64,000 nt of DNA, from positions 1-64,000 of the forward strand of contig NZ_JANUGW010000026.1 of assembly GCF_024753285.1 (NCBI RefSeq), read 5' to 3'. Shown here one piece after another: positions 47,902 to 56,809 of the stretch (position 1 is the stretch's first letter; each line of letters opens with the position of its first letter). Position numbers and translations under genes: made by a program. The notes under the pieces are model-generated. The model was given only the letters and a program-made list of their open reading frames with translations. It had not been told where the DNA came from and made no database searches. Source of the stretch: Massilia pinisoli. Lineage in GTDB: Bacteria > Pseudomonadota > Gammaproteobacteria > Burkholderiales > Burkholderiaceae_D.

Positions 47902-48016
47902 GATACGGCGACGGCCGCATCGCTGGCGCGCAGCTCGGCAGCACGGTTGTCCCGTGCCGGTCCGCGCAGGGGCATGGTGCTACAGTGGGCGTGCATGGGA
48001 AACGAAAGGAGGCGAC

Positions 48017-48580
48017 GTGAATCGCAGCTATCGTTGGGCAACGGAAAAGAGCGGCGGCCTCGAGCATGTCGAGCTGGCGATCGGCGACACCGGCGTGACG
48101 GCGGAAAGTGTCCTCATCGGCCCCGCGGGCGGCAGCTTGTTCGCCTGCAGTTATGCATTGCAATGCGACGAGCATTGGCGAGTGCGCAGCCTCGACGTGC
48201 ACGTCGCCGGCCGCGGCACGGTACGCCTGCGCGCCGATGGTGCCGGCAACTGGACCGACGCCGACGGCACGCCGCTGCCGGCCCTGCAGGGCTGCATCGA
48301 CGTCGACGTGTCGTGCAGCCCGTTCACGAACACGCTGCCGATCCGCCGCCTGGGCGACAGCCTGCGCCAGCGCCAGGAAATCCGCGTCGCGTACGTCGAC
48401 TTGCCCGAGCTCGACGTCCAGCCCGTGTCGCAGGCGTACACGGCGCGGCCTTACACGGGCGCGGCGCCGGACCACGTGCTGTTCGAAAGCCTGTCTCGCC
48501 CGTTCTCCGCGGAGCTCGAGGTCGACGGCGAAGGCCTCGTGCTGCGCTATGAGGACATGTTCACGCGCGTCGCGGGCTGA
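48017..48580 (+). CDS. Putative glycolipid-binding domain protein
   Basis: A 187-residue cytoplasmic protein matching the PF06475-type putative glycolipid-binding family. Recognisable blocks are ESVLIGPAGGSLFACSYALQCDEHWRV, DGAGNWTDADG, DVSCSPFTNTLPIRRL and YTARPYTG. The domain name comes from a structural guess for one member; the true ligand is not established. A GTG start is chosen because aaaggagg lies 5 bp upstream. Confidence 0.82.
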   Translation: MNRSYRWATEKSGGLEHVELAIGDTGVTAESVLIGPAGGSLFACSYALQCDEHWRVRSLDVHVAGRGTVRLRADGAGNWTDADGTPLPALQGCIDVDVSCSPFTNTLPIRRLGDSLRQRQEIRVAYVDLPELDVQPVSQAYTARPYTGAAPDHVLFESLSRPFSAELEVDGEGLVLRYEDMFTRVAG

Positions 48581-48604
48581 GCGGCTTGCCCTGTCCGGCC
48601 AGCC

Positions 48605-49825
48605 TCAGCCGGCCTGATGCGCGGCCGGCAGACGGGCCGTGCCGATCCACGTCAGGCGATGCCACAGCGCTTCCAGCGTCCCCTGCTTGTGGCGCTTGAG
48701 CCACCACGCGCTGAAGAGGCCTTGCGCCACGGCCAGTGTGATGCCGATCAGCAGCGCCGCCACGGGGCCTGTCACCGCGTACAGGCCGAAGCCGAAGCCA
48801 TAGTACAAGGTGGTGCCGACCACCGACTGCATCATATAGCTCGTCAGGCTCATCCGACCGAGCCAGCGGAACGCGCCGAGCACGCGCGCACCGGCAGGGC
48901 GGCGGAACAGCAGCGCGAAGCCGGTCACGAGCAGGAGCATGATGTCCAGGTTGAGCAGCGGCGCGCAGATGCCGTCCAGCGGCCGGCGCAACGCTTCTGC
49001 CTCGATCCACGTCTCCAGATGGAAGTGGACGAACAGCAGCGGTCCGAGCAGCAACGCCGCCACGAGGAAGATGCGGCGCCAGATCGTGCGGTTCGCGTCG
49101 TGGACGGCAAACAGCCCGACGCGCCCGGCCAGCATGCCGAACATGAACAGCGCGGGAATCTGGAAGATGCGGCCCATTTCCCAGCTCCACAGCAGCACGG
49201 CGTGCTTGCCGTTCGTGAGGTTGCCGATCCAGACGTCGACGAGCGAGCCGTGCATCTGGTAGGCACTGGCGCGCCCGAAGAGCCCCCACGATTCCGGGTT
49301 GGGCAGCTTGCCGGGCGCACTGTCCAGCGCCGCCAGCGCCTGGACCCAGGCCGCAGGCTGCAGGCTGAGGAAGCAGGCCAGCAGGAAGACGGTCCGCGTG
49401 CGCAGGCGCGCGACGGGGATCAGGACCAGGCCGAGCACGGCGTATATCGCCAGGATGTCACCTTCGTAGAACGCGCCGTTCACCAGCCCGAACCCGAGCA
49501 GCAGCAGCATGCGCCAGGCGAAGCGCGGCCGGAAATCGTCGCCGCGCCGCGCGCGCGCATCGAATTGCAGGTGGAACGTCAGACCGAACAGCAGCGCGAA
49601 GATGGCGTACGACTTGCCACCGAACAGGGCGAACATCGTGTCCCAGATGCCCTGGCCCAGTGTTTTCAACCAGGCGGGGTCGCCCGGCGGCGAGTAGTAC
49701 AGGTCGAAATGCTCGAGGTTATGCAGCAGCATGATCGAGACGATCGCGAAGCCGCGCAGGGCGTCGACGAGATCGAGGCGGGACGTGGTCGTCATGGGCG
49801 CGGCATTCATGGGAGATGGCGTCAT
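48605..49825 (-). CDS. DUF418-domain membrane protein
   Basis: A 406-residue membrane protein with about 9-10 spans. It opens with RLDLVDALRGFAIVSIMLLHNLEHFD, the usual DUF418/acyltransferase-3-like start, and its C-terminal DUF418 part contains RWLGRMSLTSYMMQSVVGTTLYYGFGFGLY. DUF418 proteins are thought to be transporters or acyl transferases of the cell envelope, without proof. The start is uncertain: ATGs at 49855, 49825 and 49810 are all in frame. A LacI-type palindrome lies just upstream. Confidence 0.85.
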   Translation of the reverse strand: MTPSPMNAAPMTTTSRLDLVDALRGFAIVSIMLLHNLEHFDLYYSPPGDPAWLKTLGQGIWDTMFALFGGKSYAIFALLFGLTFHLQFDARARRGDDFRPRFAWRMLLLLGFGLVNGAFYEGDILAIYAVLGLVLIPVARLRTRTVFLLACFLSLQPAAWVQALAALDSAPGKLPNPESWGLFGRASAYQMHGSLVDVWIGNLTNGKHAVLLWSWEMGRIFQIPALFMFGMLAGRVGLFAVHDANRTIWRRIFLVAALLLGPLLFVHFHLETWIEAEALRRPLDGICAPLLNLDIMLLLVTGFALLFRRPAGARVLGAFRWLGRMSLTSYMMQSVVGTTLYYGFGFGLYAVTGPVAALLIGITLAVAQGLFSAWWLKRHKQGTLEALWHRLTWIGTARLPAAHQAG

Positions 49826-49862
49826 GGGAGTTCCGGTCGGTGGGAGCCCGGCCATTCTAGTT

Positions 49863-49876
49863 TGAAAACGGTTTCA
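49863..49876. promoter_or_regulatory. LacI-type operator TGAAAACGGTTTCA
   Basis: A near-palindrome of the same form as 29758-29771 (TGAAANCGNTTTCA). It lies 37 bp upstream of the chosen DUF418 start. Confidence 0.55.
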
Positions 49877-50177
49877 TTTCTAATACCTTTTTTGCAAGCA
49901 GGGCTTGGATCATGCACGTTGTTGGCATCGCGGTCGTGGCAAGTCCTGTTTCGTTGCTCGACCATAAACAGCCCACCGCCACGGTCGGTTTTCACGTTTA
50001 GTTACAAATCGTGACTGATCGGCGGCGGTTGCCCGCAGTTCGATGGATATCGGCTTCACTGTGTCGACGGCGCGCAACGGTTCAATATCACCCTGCACAT
50101 GTCTTCGAAATTTTTTCCGAATGGCAAAGAGAAGCGCGCCATAATCTCGTAAAATTGCCCCTCGTCAGCTTTCTATG

Positions 50178-50209
50178 CGCCAACCCGTGGGTTGGCGTTT
50201 GCTTTTTTA
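50178..50209 (+). terminator. Strong hairpin with T tract in the MFS leader
   Basis: cgccaaccc pairs perfectly with gggttggcg (8 usable pairs with a 4-nt loop), then tttgctttttta. It could end a short RNA starting near 50150, or attenuate the MFS gene at 50301. Confidence 0.65.
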
Positions 50210-50300
50210 GACCCCTGTTAGCAGTGAGTCATACGCATCCGACATCGCGTACGAAGCGTCGACGCTGTCGGGCAGGCTTTCAAAAACAGTCATCTACTCA

Positions 50301-51467
50301 ATGCAAAATAGTCGCTCCCTCAGCACCGCCCGTTCCCGTAACCCGGCATTCGCGCAATCCCAGTCGTTTGCGTTGCCCCTGCTGTTCACGGTGTTTGGCG
50401 TGATTATGGGCTCCTGGGCAGGCCGGATCCCGGCCATGGCCGAACGCATCCACGCATCGCATGCGGCGTTGTCGATGGTCCTGCTTTGCGGCGGCCTCGG
50501 GGCCGTTCTGTCGTATCCTGTTTCGTCGCACATGATGCGTTCGTTCGGCGCGCGCACGACCATGCTCATGTCGGGCATGGCGCTGCTGGTCGTGTTGGTG
50601 GCAATCGGGGCCGCACCGACCGTGCCGTCGCTGATGATGGCTGTGCTGAGCCTCGGTATCACGGCCAGCACGTTCGACGTTGCCGTCAACTCGGCCGCCA
50701 CCCGCCGTGAAAAGCAAACGGGCAAGTCGGAACTGTCGAAGCTGCACGGCCTCGGTTGCGCCGGCGGCCTGGCGGGCGCGACCTTGGGCAGCGTGATGGC
50801 TGGCCTGCACATTGCGCCTGTCACCCATTTCGTGATGCTGGCCAGCCCGCTGGCCATGGCACTCTACTTCGGCTGTTCGCTGCTGGACGCGGACCGCGCA
50901 GGCGAAGCCGTCGAGAAAAAATCGTTCTCGCTGCCGCGCGGCCCGCTGCTGTTCCTGGGCGCGCTCGGTTTCCTGGGCTCGATGGCGGAAGGCAGCATCG
51001 CCGACTGGAGCGGCGTGTTCCTGAAGGAGCATTTCGGTGCCTCGGACGCCCTGGCGCCGTTGGCCCTGTCGGCGTTCTCCGTGATGATGCTGCTGGCCCG
51101 CCTCGTCGGCGACAAGCTCAAGGCCCGTTACGGCGCCCGCCCCCTTGTCAGCAGCGGTTCGATGGTGGGTGCGGCCGGCCTGTTCTTCGCCGTGCTGTCG
51201 CCGAACGCCTATCTCGCTCTGTTCGGCTTTGCCATCGCGGGCATGGGCATGGCGCTCGTGTTCCCGTTCGTGTTCAGCGCCGCGGGCGCACAAGGTCCGG
51301 CGGCATTGGCCGGCGTCGCCAGCATGGCTTATAGCGGCAGCCTGATTGGCCCGCCGGTCATCGGCGCCATCGCGCAAGGCATGGGCATTCAGGTGGCCAT
51401 CGCCTACGTCGGTGGCCTCGCGTCCCTGATCGCATTCGTGGCCAGCCGTTCGCGCCTGCTGAAGTAA
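50301..51467 (+). CDS. MFS transporter, YbjJ-like
   Basis: A 388-residue major facilitator with about 12 spans. The first loop block is GSWAGRIPAMAERIHAS, and GLGAVLSYPVSSHMMRSFGARTTML follows, both typical of the YbjJ-type group. The middle has the conserved NSAATRREKQTGKSELSKLHG stretch and SMAEGSIADWSGVFLKEHFG. The substrate is unknown; sugar or drug export is often suggested for the group. It is followed by a good terminator and preceded by a hairpin leader. Confidence 0.9.
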   Translation: MQNSRSLSTARSRNPAFAQSQSFALPLLFTVFGVIMGSWAGRIPAMAERIHASHAALSMVLLCGGLGAVLSYPVSSHMMRSFGARTTMLMSGMALLVVLVAIGAAPTVPSLMMAVLSLGITASTFDVAVNSAATRREKQTGKSELSKLHGLGCAGGLAGATLGSVMAGLHIAPVTHFVMLASPLAMALYFGCSLLDADRAGEAVEKKSFSLPRGPLLFLGALGFLGSMAEGSIADWSGVFLKEHFGASDALAPLALSAFSVMMLLARLVGDKLKARYGARPLVSSGSMVGAAGLFFAVLSPNAYLALFGFAIAGMGMALVFPFVFSAAGAQGPAALAGVASMAYSGSLIGPPVIGAIAQGMGIQVAIAYVGGLASLIAFVASRSRLLK

Positions 51468-51500
51468 TCCGGTTTTCGGTTGCATTGTTCTTCCTTGTTG

Positions 51501-51531
51501 GGGCGGTTGCCGATGGCGCCGCCCTTTTTTT
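51501..51531 (+). terminator. Rho-independent terminator of the MFS gene
   Basis: gggcgg pairs with ccgccc, with additional inner pairing in the 12-nt loop, followed by seven T residues. Confidence 0.85.
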
Positions 51532-51699
51532 CGTCCACCCGCCGCCGGGCTTCCTGATCCTTAGTGTGCGGCGGGGACGAAGGGTTCGCGCCGTCTTGTT
51601 GTCGTTTGCGCTGAGCCAAACCCTCATCCATTGCACAGAACTCCAGTCCGTCCGCGTGCTCCAAGCAACATCTGTCGGCTGCCCAGGATCGGAGTCTCC

Positions 51700-52335
51700 A
51701 TGCAAACCGAAATCGATGCCGTGTCCGTCGTCTGGTTCCACGACCGCCAGTTGCGTGAGCGCGACTGGCCGGTGATGTCCCGCGGCGGCGGCGCGTCCGG
51801 CGCGTGGGAGGCGATCGATGCCAACCACCGTTACAACGGCCTGCTGTGGCGCGAGGCCGATCGGGCGCGGCGGCTCGACGTGCCGCCTGCCGAGATCGCG
51901 GCCGGTCAACGCCTGATCGACCGCTACGACCGAAAGCGCAACGACGCGGTCGAGTCCATCGACAAGGTATTGTTGGCCGGCCCGCACCACGTCGTCCGCC
52001 GGCCCGGTGCGCGGCTGTCGAGCGACACCGCGGGCGTCATGATCGACCGCCTGTCGGGCCTGGCGCTGCACATCCACCACATGCGCGCACAAGCGCTACG
52101 CGCGGGCGCGGACGCCGGCGCGGACGAGGCGCACGTCGGGGCCTGCGCTGCCAAGCTCGAACGTCTTCTCGCGCAGCGCCACGACCTGATGTCCTGCCTC
52201 GACCGCCTGCTCGCGGAGGCGCGCGCCGGACTTGCGTATTTCACGCCCGGTCGCCAAGCCAGGATGGAAAGCGATCCCGCGCCCGACACTTGTCTCGACG
52301 GCCAGGTAAGAGAGAGGGGGAGGGCAGTGCCGTGA
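51700..52335 (+). CDS. DUF4254 protein
   Basis: A 211-residue helical cytoplasmic protein that matches the DUF4254 pattern: AIDANHRYNGLLWREADRARR, then AAGQRLIDRYDRKRNDAVESID, RRPGARLSSDTAGVMIDRLSGLALHIHHM, and QRHDLMSCLDRLL. Its function is unknown. DUF4254 genes are commonly found beside LPS-type glycosyltransferases, and here a GT9 gene faces it 63 bp away. The ATG at 51700 is chosen because ggag lies 5 bp upstream and the family starts there. Confidence 0.85.
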   Translation: MQTEIDAVSVVWFHDRQLRERDWPVMSRGGGASGAWEAIDANHRYNGLLWREADRARRLDVPPAEIAAGQRLIDRYDRKRNDAVESIDKVLLAGPHHVVRRPGARLSSDTAGVMIDRLSGLALHIHHMRAQALRAGADAGADEAHVGACAAKLERLLAQRHDLMSCLDRLLAEARAGLAYFTPGRQARMESDPAPDTCLDGQVRERGRAVP

Positions 52336-52398
52336 GCGCGACCATCGATGCGCCGGCCATCCGACGCGCGCACGCTGCCCGGATGATGCGCGCCGCCG

Positions 52399-53451
52399 CT
52401 ACCAGTAGGGCCACATGCCGACACTGCGCTGGCGGCTCGGCGCTGTACCGGACAATAAGGCACGCGCGTGTTGCAGCACGACGTGGACACGCTCCGCAGC
52501 CGGATCCCAGATGCAGCGATGCGTGTGGCGGTCGAGCGGCGCCCAGCGGGCGATGTCCGCCGTGCCGAATACGACGATGCTCTTGAGCCCGAGGCCGGCC
52601 GCGATATGGGACACCTCGGTGTCGTTGCAGACCAGGAGCCTGGCATCGCGCAACAGCACGGCCAGCGCGCCGGTGGAGAGCGCGGCGCTCGCGTCGAGCG
52701 GCGTGTGCCGCATGCGGTTCGCCACGTCGGCAGTCAGGCCCGCATCGTCGGCGTCGCCTGTCAAGACAACCTGGAGCCCGAATTCGCTCGCGAGGCAATC
52801 GCCGACTTGCGCAAACAGATGCGCCGGCCAGCACGTGTCCCGCTTGCGCGCGCCCGGATGAATGCAGAGGTATTCACCCGGCACGAGCGATTCGCCAAGG
52901 CCGGTGTCACGCCACTCGTCTTCGTCGTCTCGCGACAGCGGGAATTCCAGGTGCGCCCCTGTCGATGGCGCGCCCAGCTGTGCCATCAGGGAGAGCAGGC
53001 GTTCCGGCTCTGCGCCGACGTCCGGATAGGGAAACAGGACGGTCCCGTTGCGGACGACCGGTGCGCCGCGACAGAACCCGGCCATCGCTTGCGCGCCGAA
53101 GCCGCCGACGATGTCGTTGCTCACATCACCGCTTCCGTGCAGCTGCAACGCCAACGCGAACTGGCGGAGGCAGACGCTCGTGTAGAAATGCGTGAGCGCG
53201 TCCTGTGGCGCCGGCTGTTCGGACAGCAAAGGATGGCCGGGGAAGGCGATGAATTCATCCACGTACGCATGGAACCGGTCCGCGAATTGCCGCGCCCAGG
53301 GCAGGCCCACCAGTGCGATGCGCGCGCGGGGCATGGCGGCGCGCAGGGCGCGTAGCGCAGGGACGGCGCATAGCATGTCGCCCAGTTGGCGCGCGCGGAA
53401 CACGGCGACCGAAGGCAGGTCGAGGCGCTGCAGCAATGGTCGGCGGTACAC
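52399..53451 (-). CDS. Glycosyltransferase family 9 (heptosyltransferase-like)
   Basis: A 350-residue GT-B glycosyltransferase related to ADP-heptose:LPS heptosyltransferases. The N-terminal domain opens VAVFRARQLGDMLCAVPALRALRAAMP. The nucleotide-sugar binding half has YLCIHPGARKRDTCWP and CNDTEVSHIAAGLGLKSIVVFGTAD. A GTG start is chosen because ggagg lies 7 bp upstream. The donor could be ADP-heptose or another sugar; no other LPS gene is near except the DUF4254 gene. The protein is cytoplasmic or peripheral at the membrane. Confidence 0.9.
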   Translation of the reverse strand: MYRRPLLQRLDLPSVAVFRARQLGDMLCAVPALRALRAAMPRARIALVGLPWARQFADRFHAYVDEFIAFPGHPLLSEQPAPQDALTHFYTSVCLRQFALALQLHGSGDVSNDIVGGFGAQAMAGFCRGAPVVRNGTVLFPYPDVGAEPERLLSLMAQLGAPSTGAHLEFPLSRDDEDEWRDTGLGESLVPGEYLCIHPGARKRDTCWPAHLFAQVGDCLASEFGLQVVLTGDADDAGLTADVANRMRHTPLDASAALSTGALAVLLRDARLLVCNDTEVSHIAAGLGLKSIVVFGTADIARWAPLDRHTHRCIWDPAAERVHVVLQHARALLSGTAPSRQRSVGMWPYW

Positions 53452-53759
53452 GTTTCCTCCTTTGGCGCATCCCCGATGGGGACGTGCCGGCATCCGCACG
53501 CAACGTTGTAGCGAGGACCGTCGTACGGCAGGATTCGTCGGCGCGGCGCGGCGCGGTGCGGCCCGGGTCGGGCATGGCGGGACCCGCGGTCATCGTCCGG
53601 GGCGACGTCGGGTTGCGCCGCAACGGGCCACCACAACCTTGGAGCGCATTGCGCCGGATTAGTTCAGCCATCCATATGCGTGTCGCCTGTTGCCTGTCGC
53701 GGCGGGTGGTGTCCTGAACGGTGCGGCGAAAGACGGTATCATCGAAGACAGTCCCATCG
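53452..53759. other. GC-rich gap, nothing assigned
   Basis: The divergent gap between the GT9 and nudC genes. I see no gene, hairpin with T tract or recognisable operator; the two promoters must lie here. Confidence 0.4.
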
Positions 53760-54596
53760 ATGACCGGATACCCCATGCTCCAGACGCCCGCTTCGTTCAC
53801 GCCCCTGATGGCTCCGCAGCAGGATGCCGCACCGCTGTCCTTCGTCTTCCACGGTACGCGGCTGCTCGTTCGCGAAGCCGATCTCGGCCTGCCCGACGAG
53901 GCCGCGGTGCGCAGTCTCGCGCTCGACCCGCAGCGCCTGCAGGCCGTCGGCGTGCTGGATGGTCAGTACTGCCAGGCCGCGTGGGTCGACGACGAAGCGC
54001 TTGTCCCGCCCGGCTATGCCCTGCGTGGACTGCGTTCGCTGTTCGGCGAGTTCGACGACGCCCGGCTCGGCGTGGCGGCGCGCGCCTGCCAGATCGCCGA
54101 ATGGGCGCGCACGCACCGGTTCTGCGGCGCGTGCGGCAGCGGCACCGTGCTGGCGACGGGCGAACGCTGCTTCAAATGCGCGAACTGCGGTCACATGGCG
54201 TATCCGCGCATTTCTCCGGCGATGATGGTCCTGATCCGCAACGGCGACAAGGTGCTGCTGGCACTGCACACGCAATCCGCCGTGAAGCGCTTCGTACCGC
54301 TGGCCGGTTTCCTGGAAGCGGGCGAATCGGTCGAGGAAGCGGTGCACCGCGAAGTGTTCGAGGAAGTCGGCCTGCGCGTGCACAACCTGCGTTATTTCGG
54401 CAGCCAGTCGTGGCCGTTTCCCCATTCGCTGATGATCGCGTTCACGGCCGATTACCTCGATGGCGACATCCGTACCGACCCGAACGAGATCGCGGAGGCA
54501 CGCTGGTTCGGACCGGGCGACACGTGGCCGGAGCGCGTGCCGCACGTGTCGATCTCGAGCATGCTGGTCGATAGCCACCGTCCGCCCGGGCACTAA
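53760..54596 (+). CDS. nudC: NAD(+) diphosphatase / NAD-RNA decapping Nudix hydrolase
   Basis: A 278-residue Nudix enzyme that cleaves NAD(H) to NMN and AMP and can remove NAD caps from RNA. The zinc ribbon is CGACGSG with CFKCANCGH. The Nudix box GFLEAGESVEEAVHREVFEEVGL fits the GX5EX7REUXEEXGU pattern, and SQSWPFPHS is the NudC-specific motif. The start is uncertain: ATG at 53760 and ATG at 53775 are both possible, and neither has a strong ribosome site. Confidence 0.94.
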   Translation: MTGYPMLQTPASFTPLMAPQQDAAPLSFVFHGTRLLVREADLGLPDEAAVRSLALDPQRLQAVGVLDGQYCQAAWVDDEALVPPGYALRGLRSLFGEFDDARLGVAARACQIAEWARTHRFCGACGSGTVLATGERCFKCANCGHMAYPRISPAMMVLIRNGDKVLLALHTQSAVKRFVPLAGFLEAGESVEEAVHREVFEEVGLRVHNLRYFGSQSWPFPHSLMIAFTADYLDGDIRTDPNEIAEARWFGPGDTWPERVPHVSISSMLVDSHRPPGH

Positions 54597-54620
54597 GGCG
54601 GCACGGCGGCGACGGGCCTT

Positions 54621-55523
54621 TCACGGCAGCGGCGCGGCCGCGACCTTGCTTTCCACGCGCAGTGCCGGCGGCAGGTCTCCCGGCCGCACGCCCGTGCTGC
54701 GCATGCGCACGACGCGCTGCATCAGGTCGAACCAGAACGGGGCGCCGAACAGCGCGGTCGACGCCGTGACGAGCCATCCCGCGACCTGCAGCGCGAAGTC
54801 GGCCCCGGCCACCGGCGGAAAGCGGGTCCAGCCGATCGGCAGCGCCATCATGGCGTCGAACAGGGCGGGGTTCAAAGCGCCCGGCATCGGGGTTCCTTGT
54901 GTCGCAACGTCCGGCATGTCTTGCAAGTGCGCGGCCAGGGTGGGTTGTTGCCACAGCGTGCGGAACAGGTGAATGCTGTCGATGTTGAACAGGATTGCCA
55001 GCAGCAGCGCCAGCAACAGCGAGACGAGCAACTGCCGCCGCTTGTAGGCGCCCGACATGCGCGCCATCGCGTTATCGAACCAGCTGGCCAGCATGTCCTG
55101 GAAATGCTGCAGGTCGCGCGCGCGCCCGTACAGCCCACACATGACCTGTTTGACTTGTGGATCGGGGATCGTCTCGATGGCGCCGGCCAGCTGGACGAAG
55201 TCGCCCGGTACGCGCGACAGGCTGTCGACCAGCGCAATCGCAAAATGCGCCGGATCGATGTACGATGGCCTGGTACGCATGGCCCGTTCGTGCGGTCCGG
55301 TGCCGTCCGCGTGCGGATTGACGAGCGGATGCAGGTAGACGGCACGCGCCAGGCCGTCGAACGAGGGGTCGTTGAGCATGCTCTTGACGCCCGCGAGCAG
55401 CGTGTTGGCGCGCAGCCGGAATGCCGCGGCCAGCGCTTCCTGCAGGGTGCTGACGATCAGGGCGACCGTGCCGTAACAAAATGTCAGGCCGATCGCGACT
55501 TCCAGGACAGTGCTTCCGAGCAT
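54621..55523 (-). CDS. Hypothetical membrane protein
   Basis: A 300-residue protein I do not recognise. It has an N-terminal hydrophobic segment (VLEVAIGLTFCYGTVALIVSTLQEAL), a soluble helical middle, a second span (LLVSLLLALLLAILFNIDSI) and a third near the C-terminus (GWLVTASTALFGAPFWFDLMQRV). The last block, with Phe-Trp-Phe-Asp-Leu and following Arg residues, recurs in other uncharacterised bacterial membrane proteins I have seen. A gggaga site precedes the ATG at 55523. The gene is divergent from folE. Confidence 0.78.
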   Translation of the reverse strand: MLGSTVLEVAIGLTFCYGTVALIVSTLQEALAAAFRLRANTLLAGVKSMLNDPSFDGLARAVYLHPLVNPHADGTGPHERAMRTRPSYIDPAHFAIALVDSLSRVPGDFVQLAGAIETIPDPQVKQVMCGLYGRARDLQHFQDMLASWFDNAMARMSGAYKRRQLLVSLLLALLLAILFNIDSIHLFRTLWQQPTLAAHLQDMPDVATQGTPMPGALNPALFDAMMALPIGWTRFPPVAGADFALQVAGWLVTASTALFGAPFWFDLMQRVVRMRSTGVRPGDLPPALRVESKVAAAPLP

Positions 55524-55670
55524 GGTGTTCTCCCGCGCAGTGACAAGGACGTCGACTACGCTAGCGCATCCGTGAACGCGTCCAGTCCGATTTGCGCAAA
55601 CGCCGTTGCCGTCTGTGGATCCGCTCCATTTTCTATATACTCTCGGCAATCGAAAATTTTAGGGTTAACC

Positions 55671-56237
55671 ATGTCTGACAAAGAAGTCTTCACCGAGAAC
55701 GACTGGCGGCGCCTGTTGTCCAGCCTTGGCGAAGATCCCAACCGCTCCGGCTTGCACGAGACGCCCGCGCGTGTCGCCAAGGCCTGGAAACACTGGACTT
55801 CCGGCTACGACCAGGATCCGGTCGAGATCCTCAAGGCGTTCGAGGACGGTGCCGAGGAATACAACGAATTGATCGTGGTGCGCGGCATCCCCGTCTACAG
55901 CCATTGCGAGCACCATCTGGCGCCGTTCTTCGGCAAGGCGACGGTGGGCTATCTGCCGAACGGGAAGATCGTCGGACTGTCGAAGCTGACCCGTCTCGTC
56001 GACGTGTTTTCCAAGCGCCTGCAGGTGCAGGAACGCCTGACGGTGCAGATCGCCAATACCTTGATGGAAGTGCTGGAACCGAAAGCGGTCGGTGTCGTCA
56101 TCAAGTGCCGCCACATGTGCATGGAAAGCCGCGGCATCCGCACGCCCGGCGAGGAAACGATCACGTCGACGTTGCTGGGCGAACTGCAGCCCAACCTGGC
56201 GCTGCGTACCGAATTCCTGTCGCTGGCGCGCGACTGA
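55671..56237 (+). CDS. folE: GTP cyclohydrolase I
   Basis: A 188-residue zinc enzyme that converts GTP to 7,8-dihydroneopterin triphosphate for folate (and pterin) synthesis. The zinc ligands are C79 and H82 in YSHCEHHLAPF and C150 in KCRHMCMESRG. Other family blocks are HETPARVAKAW and GLSKLTRLVDVFSKRLQVQERLT. The ATG at 55671 gives the normal length; longer upstream frames are not conserved. A possible -10 (tatact) is at 55636-55641. Confidence 0.97.
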   Translation: MSDKEVFTENDWRRLLSSLGEDPNRSGLHETPARVAKAWKHWTSGYDQDPVEILKAFEDGAEEYNELIVVRGIPVYSHCEHHLAPFFGKATVGYLPNGKIVGLSKLTRLVDVFSKRLQVQERLTVQIANTLMEVLEPKAVGVVIKCRHMCMESRGIRTPGEETITSTLLGELQPNLALRTEFLSLARD

Positions 56238-56241
56238 CCCC

Positions 56242-56269
56242 GGGGCGGCGCACCGCCCCATGTTTCTTC
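56242..56269 (+). terminator. Probable terminator of folE
   Basis: ggggcgg / ccgcccc stem with a 4-nt loop, followed by atgtttcttct. The T tract is interrupted, so strength is uncertain. Confidence 0.55.
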
Positions 56270-56464
56270 TCCACCACGCTGTGCAAGTGGCGCGATGCGG
56301 CGCGCATCCCGCTTCAAAAAAAAGTGCCAGGATTCCGAACACGCTGCTAGACTGTATTTACTGGGCGCTCGTGTTCGATTCTGTCGCGACAATGCGCTAC
56401 GCCCGTCGATGATCGGGAACCTGTTCCGGATCACGTGTCTCCAAGCAAATTTGAGGCGATCGAC

Positions 56465-56788
56465 ATGGCCAGGCCTACCTTTCCAAGCGATGTACCGCGT
56501 GAAGAATTCGAGACCGTGCGTGAAATGCTGGAGGCGGCGCGCCGCAAGACCCGGCCCCGCAAGCACGATCTGTACGATGTCTTTTGCGCCGTCCTCTACT
56601 TCCTCCATACAGGCAGCGCCTGGCGCAGCATGCCGCCGGAATTCCCGCCCTGGCGTACCGTGCACGAATACTTCACGCAATGGACGATGCTGCGCGAGGG
56701 CGACCGCACGCTGCTCGAGCAGGCGCTCGAGCGGCTCGGGCGCACGGCCGAAATCGCGCGTCTGCGCCAGCTGACGGGGCAGGGCTGA
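56465..56788 (+). CDS. Solo DUF4096 (IS5-type transposase N-terminal domain) protein
   Basis: A 107-residue protein consisting only of the domain found at the N-terminus of IS5/IS4-type transposases (RKHDLYDVFCAVLYFLHTGSAWRSMPPEFPPWRTVHEYF). The catalytic DDE part is absent and no terminal inverted repeats are seen. The frame is intact with normal GC-rich codon use. It may be a remnant, or a small DNA-binding protein recruited from a transposase. The ATG at 56465 is chosen from the typical MARPTFPSD start. Confidence 0.7.
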   Translation: MARPTFPSDVPREEFETVREMLEAARRKTRPRKHDLYDVFCAVLYFLHTGSAWRSMPPEFPPWRTVHEYFTQWTMLREGDRTLLEQALERLGRTAEIARLRQLTGQG

Positions 56789-56809
56789 ACCGAGGCGTGG
56801 CGGGACGGA

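Larger units (their letters stand above)
49826..50300. promoter_or_regulatory. Gap with operator and leader hairpin, no gene seen
   Basis: No protein frame is supported in this 475-bp gap between the DUF418 and MFS genes, which diverge. It holds a LacI-type palindrome, a possible -10 (cataat, 50141-50146) and a strong hairpin with a T-rich tail about 90 bp before the MFS gene. Confidence 0.5.
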
